From NCBI GenBank assembly GCA_964609825.1, contig CAZSSH010000011.1, positions 124,001 to 188,000 on the forward strand: DNA of 64,000 nucleotides, given 5' to 3'. This document shows, piece after piece, positions 52,312 through 61,852 of this stretch; positions within the stretch are counted from its first letter, which is position 1; the number at the start of each line of letters is the position of its first letter. The notes below the pieces were generated by a model. It was not told where the DNA came from. It was given only the letters and a program-made list of their open reading frames with translations, and did no database searches. The stretch is from CAZSSH01 sp964609825. GTDB lineage: Bacteria; Verrucomicrobiota; Lentisphaeria; Victivallales; Victivallaceae. Both the position numbers and the translations under genes were made by a program.

Positions 52312-53604
52312 ATGCTGTTACTTAAAAATTATCTCAAAGAGCCTTTTGATTGCAAGTGCGGCCGCACCCACTGCGCCGGCACCAAAGCTATTTATGTCGG
52401 TCCCGGCGCGGTTCGCAATCTTCCTTTATTGCTCACTGATTGCGCGTTTGCCGGGCGTGGGCTCGTTGTCGGCGATGACAACACGTTTGCCGTGGCCGGG
52501 GATGCGGTCAACCGGATTCTCAATCTGGCAAACCGTCCGTTTGAGCGGCTGACGCTGCCGGTTGCTAAAAATTGCACTAAGGTTAAGGCGGATTATAAGT
52601 CGTTGCAAATGATCGCTAAAGTGCTTAAAAATGATTTTCAGTGGGCGATTGCCGTCGGCTCAGGGACGATCAACGATCTCGTTAAAATTGCCGCTTATCA
52701 GGCCAATATCCCTTATATTGTCGTCGCCACCGCCTCCTCGATGGACGGTTATTTGTCAGCCAACGCGGCTTATCTCAAAAATGGCGTCAAACTGCAAGTC
52801 ACCGATCTTTGTCCGCCGGTGGGGGTCATCGCCGACAGTCAATTTTTGAAAACCGCGCCCGCCGAGTTGGTGCGCTCCGGGTTAGGTGACTGTCTCGGTA
52901 AAGTGGTGTCGTTGCTCGAATGGCAGCTTAATAATACAGTGAGCAACGAAATATATTGCGACAAAATCAGCCGTCTGGTGAAAACCGAGCTCAAGAAATT
53001 GTTGGAAGTCGCCCAAAATAATACACTTGACTCGGAAGAGTTTAGCGCGGCTCTGATCAAAATGCTGCTCGTCTCCGGCTTGGCCATGCAGCTCAACGGC
53101 AACTCGGCTCCAGCTTCGGGCGGAGAGCATTGGATTTCACATGCCATTGTCATGTACCATTTTGCGAAATATGGCGACGTTAAAACCTTGCACGGGCTTG
53201 AGGTGGCCGTCGGCTCAGCTCTGCTGATGCAGGAGTACCGCAAATTTTTCCGCGGCCGCAAGGTCAAAAAGCTGCGTGAAATCAACGTCGAGGATTACCG
53301 CAATTGCGGCCGCGACTGGGCCGGGCTCAAAATCGACACCGCCGGCATCGTTCAACAAAAAATCGAGCATTTGACGCGTCATCACCAGAATTTCTCCGCC
53401 TTGGCCGCGCCCGAGTTTCGCCGTTCGGCGGCGGGACTCTTGGAGCTCATGGACCCGATTAAGAAACTGTATCGTAAATTTGAGCTCCCGGCCGAATTCA
53501 AAGATCTCGGTATCACCGATGAGGACGCGGCGTTTATCCTGCAAAATGCCAAGGTGATCCGCAGTCGTTTCTCGATCATCGATGTTAATACGATTTTGAT
53601 ATAA
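52312..53604 (+). CDS. sn-glycerol-1-phosphate dehydrogenase-like protein (AraM/EgsA family)
   Basis: 430 residues, group III metal-dependent alcohol dehydrogenase fold. AVGSGTINDLVK is the NAD(P)-binding glycine turn, TASSMDGYLSANAAY and SGGEHWISHA and HGLEVAVG carry the family's metal ligands (Asp and two His). The N-terminal CKCGRTHCAG segment also occurs in AraM-type proteins. The reaction is dihydroxyacetone phosphate to sn-glycerol-1-phosphate, the archaeal lipid stereochemistry, known in a few bacteria such as Bacillus (AraM). It is 20 nt upstream of dnaE and is probably co-transcribed. Its in vivo role here (wall or ether-type lipid precursor) is open. Confidence 0.88.
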   Translation: MLLLKNYLKEPFDCKCGRTHCAGTKAIYVGPGAVRNLPLLLTDCAFAGRGLVVGDDNTFAVAGDAVNRILNLANRPFERLTLPVAKNCTKVKADYKSLQMIAKVLKNDFQWAIAVGSGTINDLVKIAAYQANIPYIVVATASSMDGYLSANAAYLKNGVKLQVTDLCPPVGVIADSQFLKTAPAELVRSGLGDCLGKVVSLLEWQLNNTVSNEIYCDKISRLVKTELKKLLEVAQNNTLDSEEFSAALIKMLLVSGLAMQLNGNSAPASGGEHWISHAIVMYHFAKYGDVKTLHGLEVAVGSALLMQEYRKFFRGRKVKKLREINVEDYRNCGRDWAGLKIDTAGIVQQKIEHLTRHHQNFSALAAPEFRRSAAGLLELMDPIKKLYRKFELPAEFKDLGITDEDAAFILQNAKVIRSRFSIIDVNTILI

Positions 53605-53624
53605 TATATTTGGAATAAAAATTT

Positions 53625-56600
53625 ATGACCAGCGATTTTGTTCATTTGCATTTGCATACCCACTACAGTTTGCTTGACGGCGCCTGTACCACCAAAGGGA
53701 TTGCCAAACTGGCCAAAGAGATGGAGATGCCCGCCGTGGCGATTACCGATCACGGCTTTATGGGAGGGATTCAAGACTTTCACAAGACACTAAAGGCCGA
53801 GGGGATCAACCCGATTGTCGGCTGTGAGGCTTATATTTCGCCCACTACGCGTTTTGACCGCAACCCGGCGCAGGAAAACATCCGCGGTTACCACTTGGTG
53901 CTGCTGGCCGAAAATAACGACGGTTATCACAGTTTATGCAAACTCATCTCCGAGGCCTACCGCAACGGGCTGTATTATAAGCCCAGGATTGACAAGGAGT
54001 TGTTGCAAAAGTATCACAAAGGTCTTATTGGCCTTTCCGCCTGTATCGGGGGGGAAATCCCGCACCACTTTTTAAACGCCGATGCGGCCGCGGCCGAAAA
54101 GGCGCTTGATGATTATCTCGCCATCTTCGGCGAGGGCAACTTCTTTTTGGAGATCATGGATCACCAGATGGAGGAGGAGCGCAAGGCCAACAAACTCATC
54201 ATTGATCTGGCCCGCCGCCGCAATGTCCCGTTGGTCGCCACCAATGACGTGCATTACCTCAAAAAAGAGCATGCCGAAGCGCACGAAATCATGCTCTGCG
54301 TCCAGACCAACACCCAACTCGACGACCCCAAGCGCTTTCGCTTCAGCGGTCCCGAGTTTTATTTCAAGAGTCCGGCGGAGATGAAAGAGTTGTTTAAGGA
54401 TGTCCCCGAGGCGGTCACCAACACCCGTTTGATCGCCGACCGCTGCAAGGTCACCTTTGATTATGTCCCAAAAGTCAACCATTACCCCGTCTACACGCTT
54501 CCCGACGGGACGGTGCCGGGCAAAGAGTTTTTGCGCGAAATCTGTCTTGACAGCATAGTGAGCCGCTATGATTTTGATCCTCGCGCTTCTCAACTTACCG
54601 GTGAGCAGACCAAACTCATTGAGCGCATGGATTACGAGCTTGGGGTGATTGAAAAATCGGGCTTTTGCTCGTATTTTTTGGTGGTGAGCGACTTTATCCG
54701 CCATGCCAAATCGCAGGATATCCCGGTCGGCCCCGGTCGCGGGAGCGGCGCGGGGAGCGTGGTCGCTTATCTGACCAGCATCACCGACATTGATCCTTTG
54801 CGTTATAATCTCCTCTTTGAGCGCTTTCTCAACCCAGAGCGGGTGAGCCCGCCGGATTTTGACGTCGACTTTTGCGAACAGCGCCGCGTTGAAGTCATCG
54901 AGTATGTCCGGCAAAAATACGGCGAGGACAGCGTCGCCCAGATTTGCACTTACGGCCAGTTAAAGGCCAAGGCGGTGCTGAAAGACGTGGCGCGGGTGCT
55001 CGGCTTTGACTTTGAATTCGGCAACCGCCTGAGTAAAACCGTCCCCGAGGATCCCAAAATGACTTTGGCCAAGGCCAAGGACGAGTCCGCTGATTTGCGT
55101 AAATTGCTGGACGAGGATCCCAATGTCCTCAAGATATACAATTTTGCCACCGTTATCGAGGGGCTCAACCGCCAGCTCGGGATTCACGCGGCGGGGGTGA
55201 TCATCGGCGACCAGCCGTTGGATAACTTAGTGCCGCTGGCCAAGGGGGCCAAAGGCGAAATCATCACTCAGTTTACCGCCGGGCCGTGCGAAGAATTGGG
55301 TCTTTTAAAGATGGACTTTTTGGGTCTCCGCACGTTGACCATCATTAAAAACGCCCTCAACATGATTGAGTCCGATTTCAACATCAAAATCGATATTTCC
55401 AAAATTCCGTTGGACGATCCCAAAACCTATGAAATGCTTCAGCGCGGCGACACTATCGCCGTGTTTCAGTTGGAGTCCGGCGGCATGCAAAATCTCTGCC
55501 GCCAGTTCGGCGTCGAGACGATTGAGCACATTATCGCCTTGCTGGCGATTTACCGCCCCGGCCCGATGCAGTTTATTCCCCAATTTATCCGCCGCAAAAA
55601 AGGGGAAGAGGCGATCATTTACGACCACCCGTTGATGGAATCGCTGCTCAAGGAAACCTACGGGATCATGCTCTACCAGGAGCAAATTATGCAGGTGGTG
55701 CAAGTCTTGGCCGGTTTTTCGCTGGGCGGCGCCGACATCCTCCGCCGCGCCATCGGTAAAAAGAAAGCCGACGTGTTGGCCGAGCAAAAGGCCAAATTTG
55801 TCGAGGGCTGCGCCAAAACCAATCAGATTTCCGCCGAATTGGCCAGCCAGATCTGGGATAAGATTGAGTTGTTTGCCGGTTACGGGTTTAACAAGTCGCA
55901 CAGTGCGGCCTACGCGTTTGTGTCGTACCAGACTGCGTATCTCAAGGCCAATTACCCGGTTGAATTCATGGCGGCGGTGCTCTCAAGCGAAATCGATAAC
56001 GCCGAGGAAATCGCCTTTTTGATCAATGCCTGCAAGGATATGAATATCAAGGTGTTGCCGCCGGATATCAACTCCAGTAATATCAGTTTTTCGGTGGACA
56101 GGGGCTCCATCCGCTTTGGCCTCGGGGCCATCAAGGGCGTAGGCGAGGCGGCGGCGGGCAAAATCATCCAGAGCCGTCAGGAAGAGGGGACTTTCAGTTC
56201 TTTCCTCGAATTTTGCGAGCGGGTAGGAAGTTTCATCAACTCGCGGATGCTGGAGCATTTGACCAAAGCCGGTGCGCTCGACTCATTGAATTTGCGGCGG
56301 TCGCAGATTTTGGCGATTGCCGAGCCGATGATGGCGTTTGCCGCCGGACGCGCCCGCGACAAGGCGATTGGACAGGGGAGTTTATTTGATCTTTTGGACA
56401 GCGACGGCGGTGCCGACGACGGTTGCAGTGTGGTGATCCCGGATGTCCCCGAGTTTGACCGCGAAGAAGTGTTGAAAAGTGAAAAAGAGCTGCTTGGCTT
56501 TTATGTGACCGGACACCCTTTGGATCCTTATAAAGAGCTGGTGCGCGCGTACTCCTCCGATGCCATCCGCGACTTGGCCAATCTCAATGACAACAGCATG

Positions 56601-57176
56601 GTCCGCATCGGCGGCATGGTCAGCACCGCCACCATGAAATACAGCAAAAACTCGGGCAAACAATTTTGCATCATGATTTTTGAGGACCTTGACGCCTCGG
56701 TCGAGTGCATGGTTTATGAACGGGCGTTGCAAACGTTGGTCAAGGAGGGCATTGAGCTTAAACCCGGGACCGCATTGCTGCTCGAGGCCAATGTATCCAA
56801 GCGCGACGAAGCCGAGAAACCCAAGATTTCGGTTGAGCGCGCGATGCTGCTGGAGTCGGCGCCGGTGACTTTGACCAATCAGATTCATATCCATGTTTAT
56901 GAGGAAAAAGTCGACTCGGCCATCATTACCGAGCTGGCGAGCGAATGCCTCAAAATCCCCGGCGATACCGAGATGATCATCGGTGTCGTCCGGCGCGACG
57001 ACTCAGTGGTATTTTTGGAAAACAAGCATAAAACGATCACCGTTACTTATGAGCTGTTGAAAAAAATCGATTCGCTGCTCGGCCCCGGCTGCTACAAGCT
57101 CAAGGCCAAACATTATTCGCCGCCGGTGCGCAAACCGTGGCCCAAAAAGACCGAGGTAGTCGCCGAAAATGGCTGA
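53625..57176 (+). CDS. dnaE: DNA polymerase III subunit alpha
   Basis: 1183 residues, usual DnaE1 length. An N-terminal PHP domain (HLHLHTHYSLLDGA), the palm with PPDFDVDF carrying the catalytic Asp triad D411, D413 and D415, GRGSGAGSVVAYL, HAAGVII and GADILRRAIGKKK in the fingers and thumb, a helix-hairpin-helix region (GLGAIKGVGEAA) and a C-terminal OB fold (VRIGGMVSTATMKYSKNSGK). The PHP histidines look mostly intact, so intrinsic proofreading is possible. It is the replicative polymerase catalytic subunit. Start ATG 53625. Confidence 0.97.
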   Translation: MTSDFVHLHLHTHYSLLDGACTTKGIAKLAKEMEMPAVAITDHGFMGGIQDFHKTLKAEGINPIVGCEAYISPTTRFDRNPAQENIRGYHLVLLAENNDGYHSLCKLISEAYRNGLYYKPRIDKELLQKYHKGLIGLSACIGGEIPHHFLNADAAAAEKALDDYLAIFGEGNFFLEIMDHQMEEERKANKLIIDLARRRNVPLVATNDVHYLKKEHAEAHEIMLCVQTNTQLDDPKRFRFSGPEFYFKSPAEMKELFKDVPEAVTNTRLIADRCKVTFDYVPKVNHYPVYTLPDGTVPGKEFLREICLDSIVSRYDFDPRASQLTGEQTKLIERMDYELGVIEKSGFCSYFLVVSDFIRHAKSQDIPVGPGRGSGAGSVVAYLTSITDIDPLRYNLLFERFLNPERVSPPDFDVDFCEQRRVEVIEYVRQKYGEDSVAQICTYGQLKAKAVLKDVARVLGFDFEFGNRLSKTVPEDPKMTLAKAKDESADLRKLLDEDPNVLKIYNFATVIEGLNRQLGIHAAGVIIGDQPLDNLVPLAKGAKGEIITQFTAGPCEELGLLKMDFLGLRTLTIIKNALNMIESDFNIKIDISKIPLDDPKTYEMLQRGDTIAVFQLESGGMQNLCRQFGVETIEHIIALLAIYRPGPMQFIPQFIRRKKGEEAIIYDHPLMESLLKETYGIMLYQEQIMQVVQVLAGFSLGGADILRRAIGKKKADVLAEQKAKFVEGCAKTNQISAELASQIWDKIELFAGYGFNKSHSAAYAFVSYQTAYLKANYPVEFMAAVLSSEIDNAEEIAFLINACKDMNIKVLPPDINSSNISFSVDRGSIRFGLGAIKGVGEAAAGKIIQSRQEEGTFSSFLEFCERVGSFINSRMLEHLTKAGALDSLNLRRSQILAIAEPMMAFAAGRARDKAIGQGSLFDLLDSDGGADDGCSVVIPDVPEFDREEVLKSEKELLGFYVTGHPLDPYKELVRAYSSDAIRDLANLNDNSMVRIGGMVSTATMKYSKNSGKQFCIMIFEDLDASVECMVYERALQTLVKEGIELKPGTALLLEANVSKRDEAEKPKISVERAMLLESAPVTLTNQIHIHVYEEKVDSAIITELASECLKIPGDTEMIIGVVRRDDSVVFLENKHKTITVTYELLKKIDSLLGPGCYKLKAKHYSPPVRKPWPKKTEVVAENG

Positions 57177-57214
57177 TTTGGTCAAAAAAACGGAAAATAT
57201 TTGTTTCTGGCGGC

Positions 57215-57242
57215 TTGAAAATCGTCCGATCCGTGGTTAAAT
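57215..57242 (+). promoter_or_regulatory. Predicted promoter of the esterase operon
   Basis: TTGAAA at 57215-57220, 16 bp spacer, TTAAAT at 57237-57242, about 58 nt before the GTG start. Confidence 0.35.
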
Positions 57243-57299
57243 TAAATTCTTCAAAGTGTTTGATACCTCATCTTACCCTAAAATAACAAGGAGAGAAAA

Positions 57300-59393
57300 G
57301 TGAGAAAAACATCGTTGTTTGCCGTTGCCGCCGTGTTGGCAATGGTGCTGGCGGCGTGTTCCGTCTTTTGTCCGCGCGAGATGGCGGACAAATTTACGGT
57401 CCACAAGGTGTATGGCGACCACATGGTGCTGCAGCGCCAGAAGCCGGTCAAAATCAGCGGTACCGCCGAAGCGGGCAAAAACGTCAAAGTTACTTTGGCT
57501 GACAAGAGCGTTTACGCCGAAGCCGATCAAAACGGCGAATGGGTAGCTACCTTTGCTCCGATGGAAGCGGGCGGACCTTATGTTGTCACCGTGACCGGCG
57601 GCGCTAAGGCCGAAAAGATCGAGTTCAACGATGTATTGTTGGGTGAAGTTTGGGTGTGCTCCGGCCAGTCCAATATGGAGTGGAGCGTTAAAAACTCCAA
57701 AAACGGCGCCGCGGAAGTTGCCAACTCGGCCAACAACCAAATCCGTTTGTATAACGTTAACTCCCGTCGCGGCGTGTCGCCGCGCAAGGTGGTGCGTGAC
57801 GTCGATGTCAAATGGCAGCTTTGCGGCCCCGACACCGTCGGCAATTTCAGCGCCATCGGTTACTTTTTCGGTCGGGAGATCAACAAAGAGTTAAAAGTGC
57901 CGGTCGGCTTGATCAACTCCAGTTGGGGCGGGACGCCGATTGAGAGCTGGATTAGCCTTGAGGGCTATCAGAAATACAATTGGGAAAAGGCCTTAAACCG
58001 GATTGCCGCGCTGGGCGCCGAGGACCCCAATGTCAAGGAAAAACTCAAAAACGCCGCTGCTGAAGCCGCGGCCAAGATGAAAGTTTGGGAAGATAAATTT
58101 TACAGCGACAACGCTGCTGCCGTCAAAGCCGCCGAAGGCTGGAAAGATGCCGATATTAATCTCGCCGGCTGGACAAACGTCAAGGCTCCCGCCAGCATCC
58201 CCGAGGATATGATCGGCGTTTATTGGTTTCGTACTGAGTTCACCGCTCCCGACAGTTGGGCGGACAAAGACCTGATTTTGTCGCTCGGCGCGATCGACGA
58301 CTGTGATGTTACTTACATCAACGGGGTCAAGGTCGGGAGTACCATGACCGACACCCCGATGTACTGGTCGGCTCCGCGCATTTACCAGGTTCCCGCTTCG
58401 CTGGTGAAACCCGGCAAAAATGTGATTGCGGTCCGCGTCGTCAATAATTACGGCGGCGGCGGCATGTCCGGCCCCGGCGACCAAATGTTTATCCAGCTCA
58501 AAGCTGACAAAAATCAAAAAGTGATGCTTGCCCGTGACAACTGGCTGGGCAAAAAAGAGTTTGCCGTGGCCAGCAATTTTCCGGTTCGGCCCGAGCCCGC
58601 GGCAACTTCCGCTGAAGGCGACCGACCGCAAAATTTCCCGGCCACGTTGTACAATGCGATGATCGCCCCTTTGACCTGCTATCCGGTGCGCGGTTTCCTC
58701 TGGTATCAGGGCGAATCCAACTCCGGCGCTTATCGTGATTATATGACCTTGCAGCCGATGCTGATCGACAACTGGCGCACCTTGTGGGGCGATGAGTCGA
58801 TGCCGTTTATTTTTGTCCAACTGGCCGCTTATCAGGCGCACCGGCCCAAAGACCGCCTGCCGGATGATTTCTGGAAAAACCGCCAGCCGGGCAATGACAA
58901 TTGGGCCTATTTCCGCGAAGTTCAAACGGCGACCTTAAAGGTGCCCAACACCGGGATGGCCGTCACCATCGACGTGGGCGACCACTCCGACATTCACCCG
59001 ATTGACAAGCAGACCGTCGGTTACCGCATGGCCAAAGAAGCCGGTCGCATTTGCTACGGCTCCAAGGATATCTCGGCCGGTCCCATGTATGACAAGCAAG
59101 TGGTGGAAAACGGCAAAATCCGTATTTTCTTCACTAACGTGGGCAGCGGCCTCGTGGCGGATCCCGACGGCACGGTCAACACCTTTGCCATCCGCGGCGA
59201 TCAGGGCGATTTTGTCTGGGCCAAGGCCAAAATCGAGGGTGACACCGTGGTCGTCTGGGCTGATGAAGTCAAAGATCCCAAGTTTGTCCGTTACTCTTGG
59301 TCGAGTTATCCGGGCAATCCCAATTTGTTCAATAAAGAAGGCTTCCCCGCGTCTCCCTTCCGGAGCGAAGAGGCCGATTATCTGTTAAAGTAA
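57300..59393 (+). CDS. Sialate O-acetylesterase-like lipoprotein
   Basis: 697 residues. The leader ends in the lipobox LAAC with Cys20, so it is probably a lipoprotein anchored after signal peptidase II cleavage. The SASA-type SGNH esterase domain has VCSGQSNMEW with Ser124 (GQSNM), LWYQGESNSG and VGDHSDIHP with the catalytic His; a galactose-binding-like insertion spans ~270-390 (VYWFRTEFTAPDSW). Removes O-acetyl groups from sialic acids or plant xylans. The start is a GTG with AAGGAG 5 nt upstream. First gene of an operon with a CE7 esterase and xseB. Confidence 0.9.
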   Translation: MRKTSLFAVAAVLAMVLAACSVFCPREMADKFTVHKVYGDHMVLQRQKPVKISGTAEAGKNVKVTLADKSVYAEADQNGEWVATFAPMEAGGPYVVTVTGGAKAEKIEFNDVLLGEVWVCSGQSNMEWSVKNSKNGAAEVANSANNQIRLYNVNSRRGVSPRKVVRDVDVKWQLCGPDTVGNFSAIGYFFGREINKELKVPVGLINSSWGGTPIESWISLEGYQKYNWEKALNRIAALGAEDPNVKEKLKNAAAEAAAKMKVWEDKFYSDNAAAVKAAEGWKDADINLAGWTNVKAPASIPEDMIGVYWFRTEFTAPDSWADKDLILSLGAIDDCDVTYINGVKVGSTMTDTPMYWSAPRIYQVPASLVKPGKNVIAVRVVNNYGGGGMSGPGDQMFIQLKADKNQKVMLARDNWLGKKEFAVASNFPVRPEPAATSAEGDRPQNFPATLYNAMIAPLTCYPVRGFLWYQGESNSGAYRDYMTLQPMLIDNWRTLWGDESMPFIFVQLAAYQAHRPKDRLPDDFWKNRQPGNDNWAYFREVQTATLKVPNTGMAVTIDVGDHSDIHPIDKQTVGYRMAKEAGRICYGSKDISAGPMYDKQVVENGKIRIFFTNVGSGLVADPDGTVNTFAIRGDQGDFVWAKAKIEGDTVVVWADEVKDPKFVRYSWSSYPGNPNLFNKEGFPASPFRSEEADYLLK

Positions 59394-59402
59394 GAGGCGT
59401 AT

Positions 59403-60365
59403 ATGTTAGTAGATTTACCGATCCAGGAGCTCAAAAAGTATCAGGGATGCAGTCCGAAACCCGTGGATTTTGAGCAATATTGGGATGAGTCGCTGGCCGA
59501 AATGGCAGCGATCGACCCCAAGGTCGACTTGATCCCGTCCGCGTTTCAGGCGCCCTATGCCGAGTGCTTTGACATGTACTTTAACGGGGTTAACAACAGC
59601 CGGATTTATGCCAAATTGCTGCGCCCCAAACATCAGACCGGCAAAGGGCCGGCGGTGGTGATTTTTCACGGTTACTCCGGCAACTCCGGCGACTGGTCGG
59701 ACAAGCTTGCCTACGTCGCCGCCGGGTTTACGGTGGCGGCGCTCGACTGCCGCGGGCAGGGCGGTAAATCGGAAGACAATACCCCCGTCAACGGGATGAC
59801 GCTCCGCGGTCACATCGTCCGCGGCGCGGCTGACGGCGATCCCAAAAAGCTGATGTTTCGTAACGTCTTTTTGGATGCGGCGCAATTGACGCGGATCGTG
59901 ATGGCGATGGATAATGTCGACGCCAAGCGCGTCGGCATTTTTGGCGGCTCCCAAGGCGGCGGGATCACCATGGCCTGCGCGGCGTTGGTGCCCGAAGTCA
60001 ACCGCGCGGTGTCGGTATTCCCGTTTTTGTCGGATTACCGGAGAGTGTGGAACATGGATTTGGCCAAGGACGCCTATGACGAAATGAAGTATTATTTTCG
60101 TCAATTTGACCCCAATCACGAGCGGGAGGACGAGTTCTTCTACCGCTTGGGTTACGTTGATATCCAAAATCTCGCACCGCGCATCCGCTGCAAATTGCAG
60201 ATGTTTACCGGCTTGATGGATACCATTTGCCCGCCGTCAACCCAGTTTGCGTGCTACAACAAAATCACCTCGCCCAAAGAAGTGGTGTTTTTCCACGACT
60301 TCGGCCACGAGGGGTTGCCGGGCGGCAATGACCGGATCTTTCAATTTATGATGGGAATGCTCTGA
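59403..60365 (+). CDS. CE7-family acetyl esterase (acetyl xylan esterase/cephalosporin deacetylase type)
   Basis: 320 residues, no signal peptide. Alpha/beta hydrolase with RGQGG (117-121), nucleophile elbow GGSQGG with Ser183, Asp273 in GLMDTICPP and His302 in DFGHEG; these RGQ, GxSQG and HE marks define CE7. It deacetylates small acetylated sugars in the cytoplasm. It follows the lipoprotein esterase by 9 nt, so acetyl groups are probably removed both outside and inside. xseB starts right after its stop. Confidence 0.95.
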   Translation: MLVDLPIQELKKYQGCSPKPVDFEQYWDESLAEMAAIDPKVDLIPSAFQAPYAECFDMYFNGVNNSRIYAKLLRPKHQTGKGPAVVIFHGYSGNSGDWSDKLAYVAAGFTVAALDCRGQGGKSEDNTPVNGMTLRGHIVRGAADGDPKKLMFRNVFLDAAQLTRIVMAMDNVDAKRVGIFGGSQGGGITMACAALVPEVNRAVSVFPFLSDYRRVWNMDLAKDAYDEMKYYFRQFDPNHEREDEFFYRLGYVDIQNLAPRIRCKLQMFTGLMDTICPPSTQFACYNKITSPKEVVFFHDFGHEGLPGGNDRIFQFMMGML

Positions 60366-60620
60366 ATGAGTGAAGAAAACAAAGAGTTGTCGTTTGAGGA
60401 AAACCTTGCCAAGTTGGAGCAGTTGGTTGCCAAAATGGAGAGCGGTAAGCTCCCCATTGAGGAGCTGATTGCTGACTTTGAGGAGGGGAGCAGACTGGTC
60501 AAGCTTTGCCGGTCGCGCCTCAACGCCCTGGAGCGCAAAATCGAGCTCTTGACCCGCGACGATCAAAAAGACGGGCAATGGGCCGAGTTTGACCCCGACG
60601 CCGACGGCGCCAAACGATAA
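60366..60620 (+). CDS. xseB: Exodeoxyribonuclease VII small subunit
   Basis: 84 residues. LSFEENLAKLEQLVAKMESGKLPIEELIADFEEG and the following SRLVKLCRSRLNALERKIEL is the two-helix signature of XseB. It partners XseA to degrade single-stranded DNA. It starts immediately after the stop of the CE7 gene, so it is transcribed with esterases; xseA is not in the window. Confidence 0.95.
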   Translation: MSEENKELSFEENLAKLEQLVAKMESGKLPIEELIADFEEGSRLVKLCRSRLNALERKIELLTRDDQKDGQWAEFDPDADGAKR

Positions 60621-60633
60621 ATTTGCATCATAT

Positions 60634-60661
60634 AGCACTCCCGCAACGGAGTGCTTTTTTT
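60634..60661 (+). terminator. Rho-independent terminator after xseB
   Basis: AGCACTCC (60634-60641) pairs with GGAGTGCT (60648-60655) with a 6-nt loop and a T-run, just before the convergent WbsX gene. Confidence 0.85.
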
Positions 60662-60664
60662 ATT

Positions 60665-61810
60665 TCAGATGGCTGGAGTCAGGGCGTTTTGTTTGGCGCG
60701 CCGGACGGCCTCAAGGTAAGCAAAGCCGTAATCGGTGTCGGGCTCAAGGTAACTGCCCTCGGTCCACTCGTTCCACGCATTGATGGTGACGATCGGGTTA
60801 TCAGGGCAAGTGTCGAGGGCAAAGTCGACCGCTGCGCCGAGCGCCGCTTCAAATTTTTGAGGGGTTGACTCCATGGCCGCCATATGCGGATAACCGGCGT
60901 TGGTGTAGGGTAAATTTTGGACGGTGCGCGGCGACGCGTCCCACCCGGCGGTGACATTGGGGTAATACGGTACGGTGTAGGTTTTTTGCGCCTGCTGCCA
61001 ATAGCTTTGGTTGGCGGCAAACACTTGGTCAAAGCCGGTCACCGGGAAATCGGACAAGTTGGCGTGATGGACCCAGACGTAACTGGTCACGCTGTCAAAT
61101 TTGAGTTCGCTGATGATCTCCTCCGGTTTGCTTAAGAGTTGCTCGCCGGGCAACAGTTGCACCCCCCACAGCACGGCGTTGAGATGCAATCCGGGGAACC
61201 CGGCGTCAATCGTTTTTTGCCGGAAGCGCGCCAGTGCGGCCGCGGCTTTGGGCCACGAGCCGAAGCCCTGCGCCAAACGGTAGATTTCATAAATGGAGAA
61301 GTACGGTTTGCCGTCGATTTGCCAGTAGGACGGGTGCTTGAAATGAGTGGCGATGATATAATCGCATATCCGGTCAAACGTCTCCTCGGTGACGGCGCCC
61401 GGATAAAGTAGCCGGGCTTTGCCGTCGGCGGGGAGGGGGTGAATATTGACCCAGTCGTGATTGGCCCACATCAAGGCATAGCTCATGAGACCGCAGTTGG
61501 ATGCCTTTTGATAACCGTCCAGCAGCGCTTTTTCGAGAAAAGTCCCGTCGTTGTAATAATACCAGTCAAAAATAAACGCATCCACCCCGTATTGGACGGC
61601 GGCGTCGATTTTTTGCGCCATCACCTCCGGTTGCGACTCATCGGTGTAACCCCACAGCGGACGGCGCGGCTGGCGGTGCCCGGCAAAGCGCGGTTTGGCT
61701 TGACGCATCAACTCCCACTCGTTCCATCCCGAGCCGTGAGTGAGCAAATTGCGCTCATCGGAGTGATAATTGGGAAAATAATAGGCGGCGACGGTAACAT
61801 AGCTTTTCAT
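60665..61810 (-). CDS. WbsX / GH99-like glycan-processing enzyme
   Basis: 381 residues, no signal peptide. TVAAYYFPNYHSDERN near the start, VDAFIFDWYYYNDGTFLEKALLDG and the strongly conserved NAWNEWTEGSYLEPD near the C-terminus define the WbsX-like family, related to GH99 endo-alpha-mannosidases. Members are annotated as glycosyltransferases or hydrolases with little biochemistry. The last gene of the pseudopilin-beta-helix operon at the window end, 42 nt after the beta-helix gene. In this context a hydrolase is more likely than a transferase. Confidence 0.88.
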   Translation of the reverse strand: MKSYVTVAAYYFPNYHSDERNLLTHGSGWNEWELMRQAKPRFAGHRQPRRPLWGYTDESQPEVMAQKIDAAVQYGVDAFIFDWYYYNDGTFLEKALLDGYQKASNCGLMSYALMWANHDWVNIHPLPADGKARLLYPGAVTEETFDRICDYIIATHFKHPSYWQIDGKPYFSIYEIYRLAQGFGSWPKAAAALARFRQKTIDAGFPGLHLNAVLWGVQLLPGEQLLSKPEEIISELKFDSVTSYVWVHHANLSDFPVTGFDQVFAANQSYWQQAQKTYTVPYYPNVTAGWDASPRTVQNLPYTNAGYPHMAAMESTPQKFEAALGAAVDFALDTCPDNPIVTINAWNEWTEGSYLEPDTDYGFAYLEAVRRAKQNALTPAI

Positions 61811-61852
61811 AATGGACTCATTGGTTGGCGCAAGAGCGGGATTTATTTGGCA

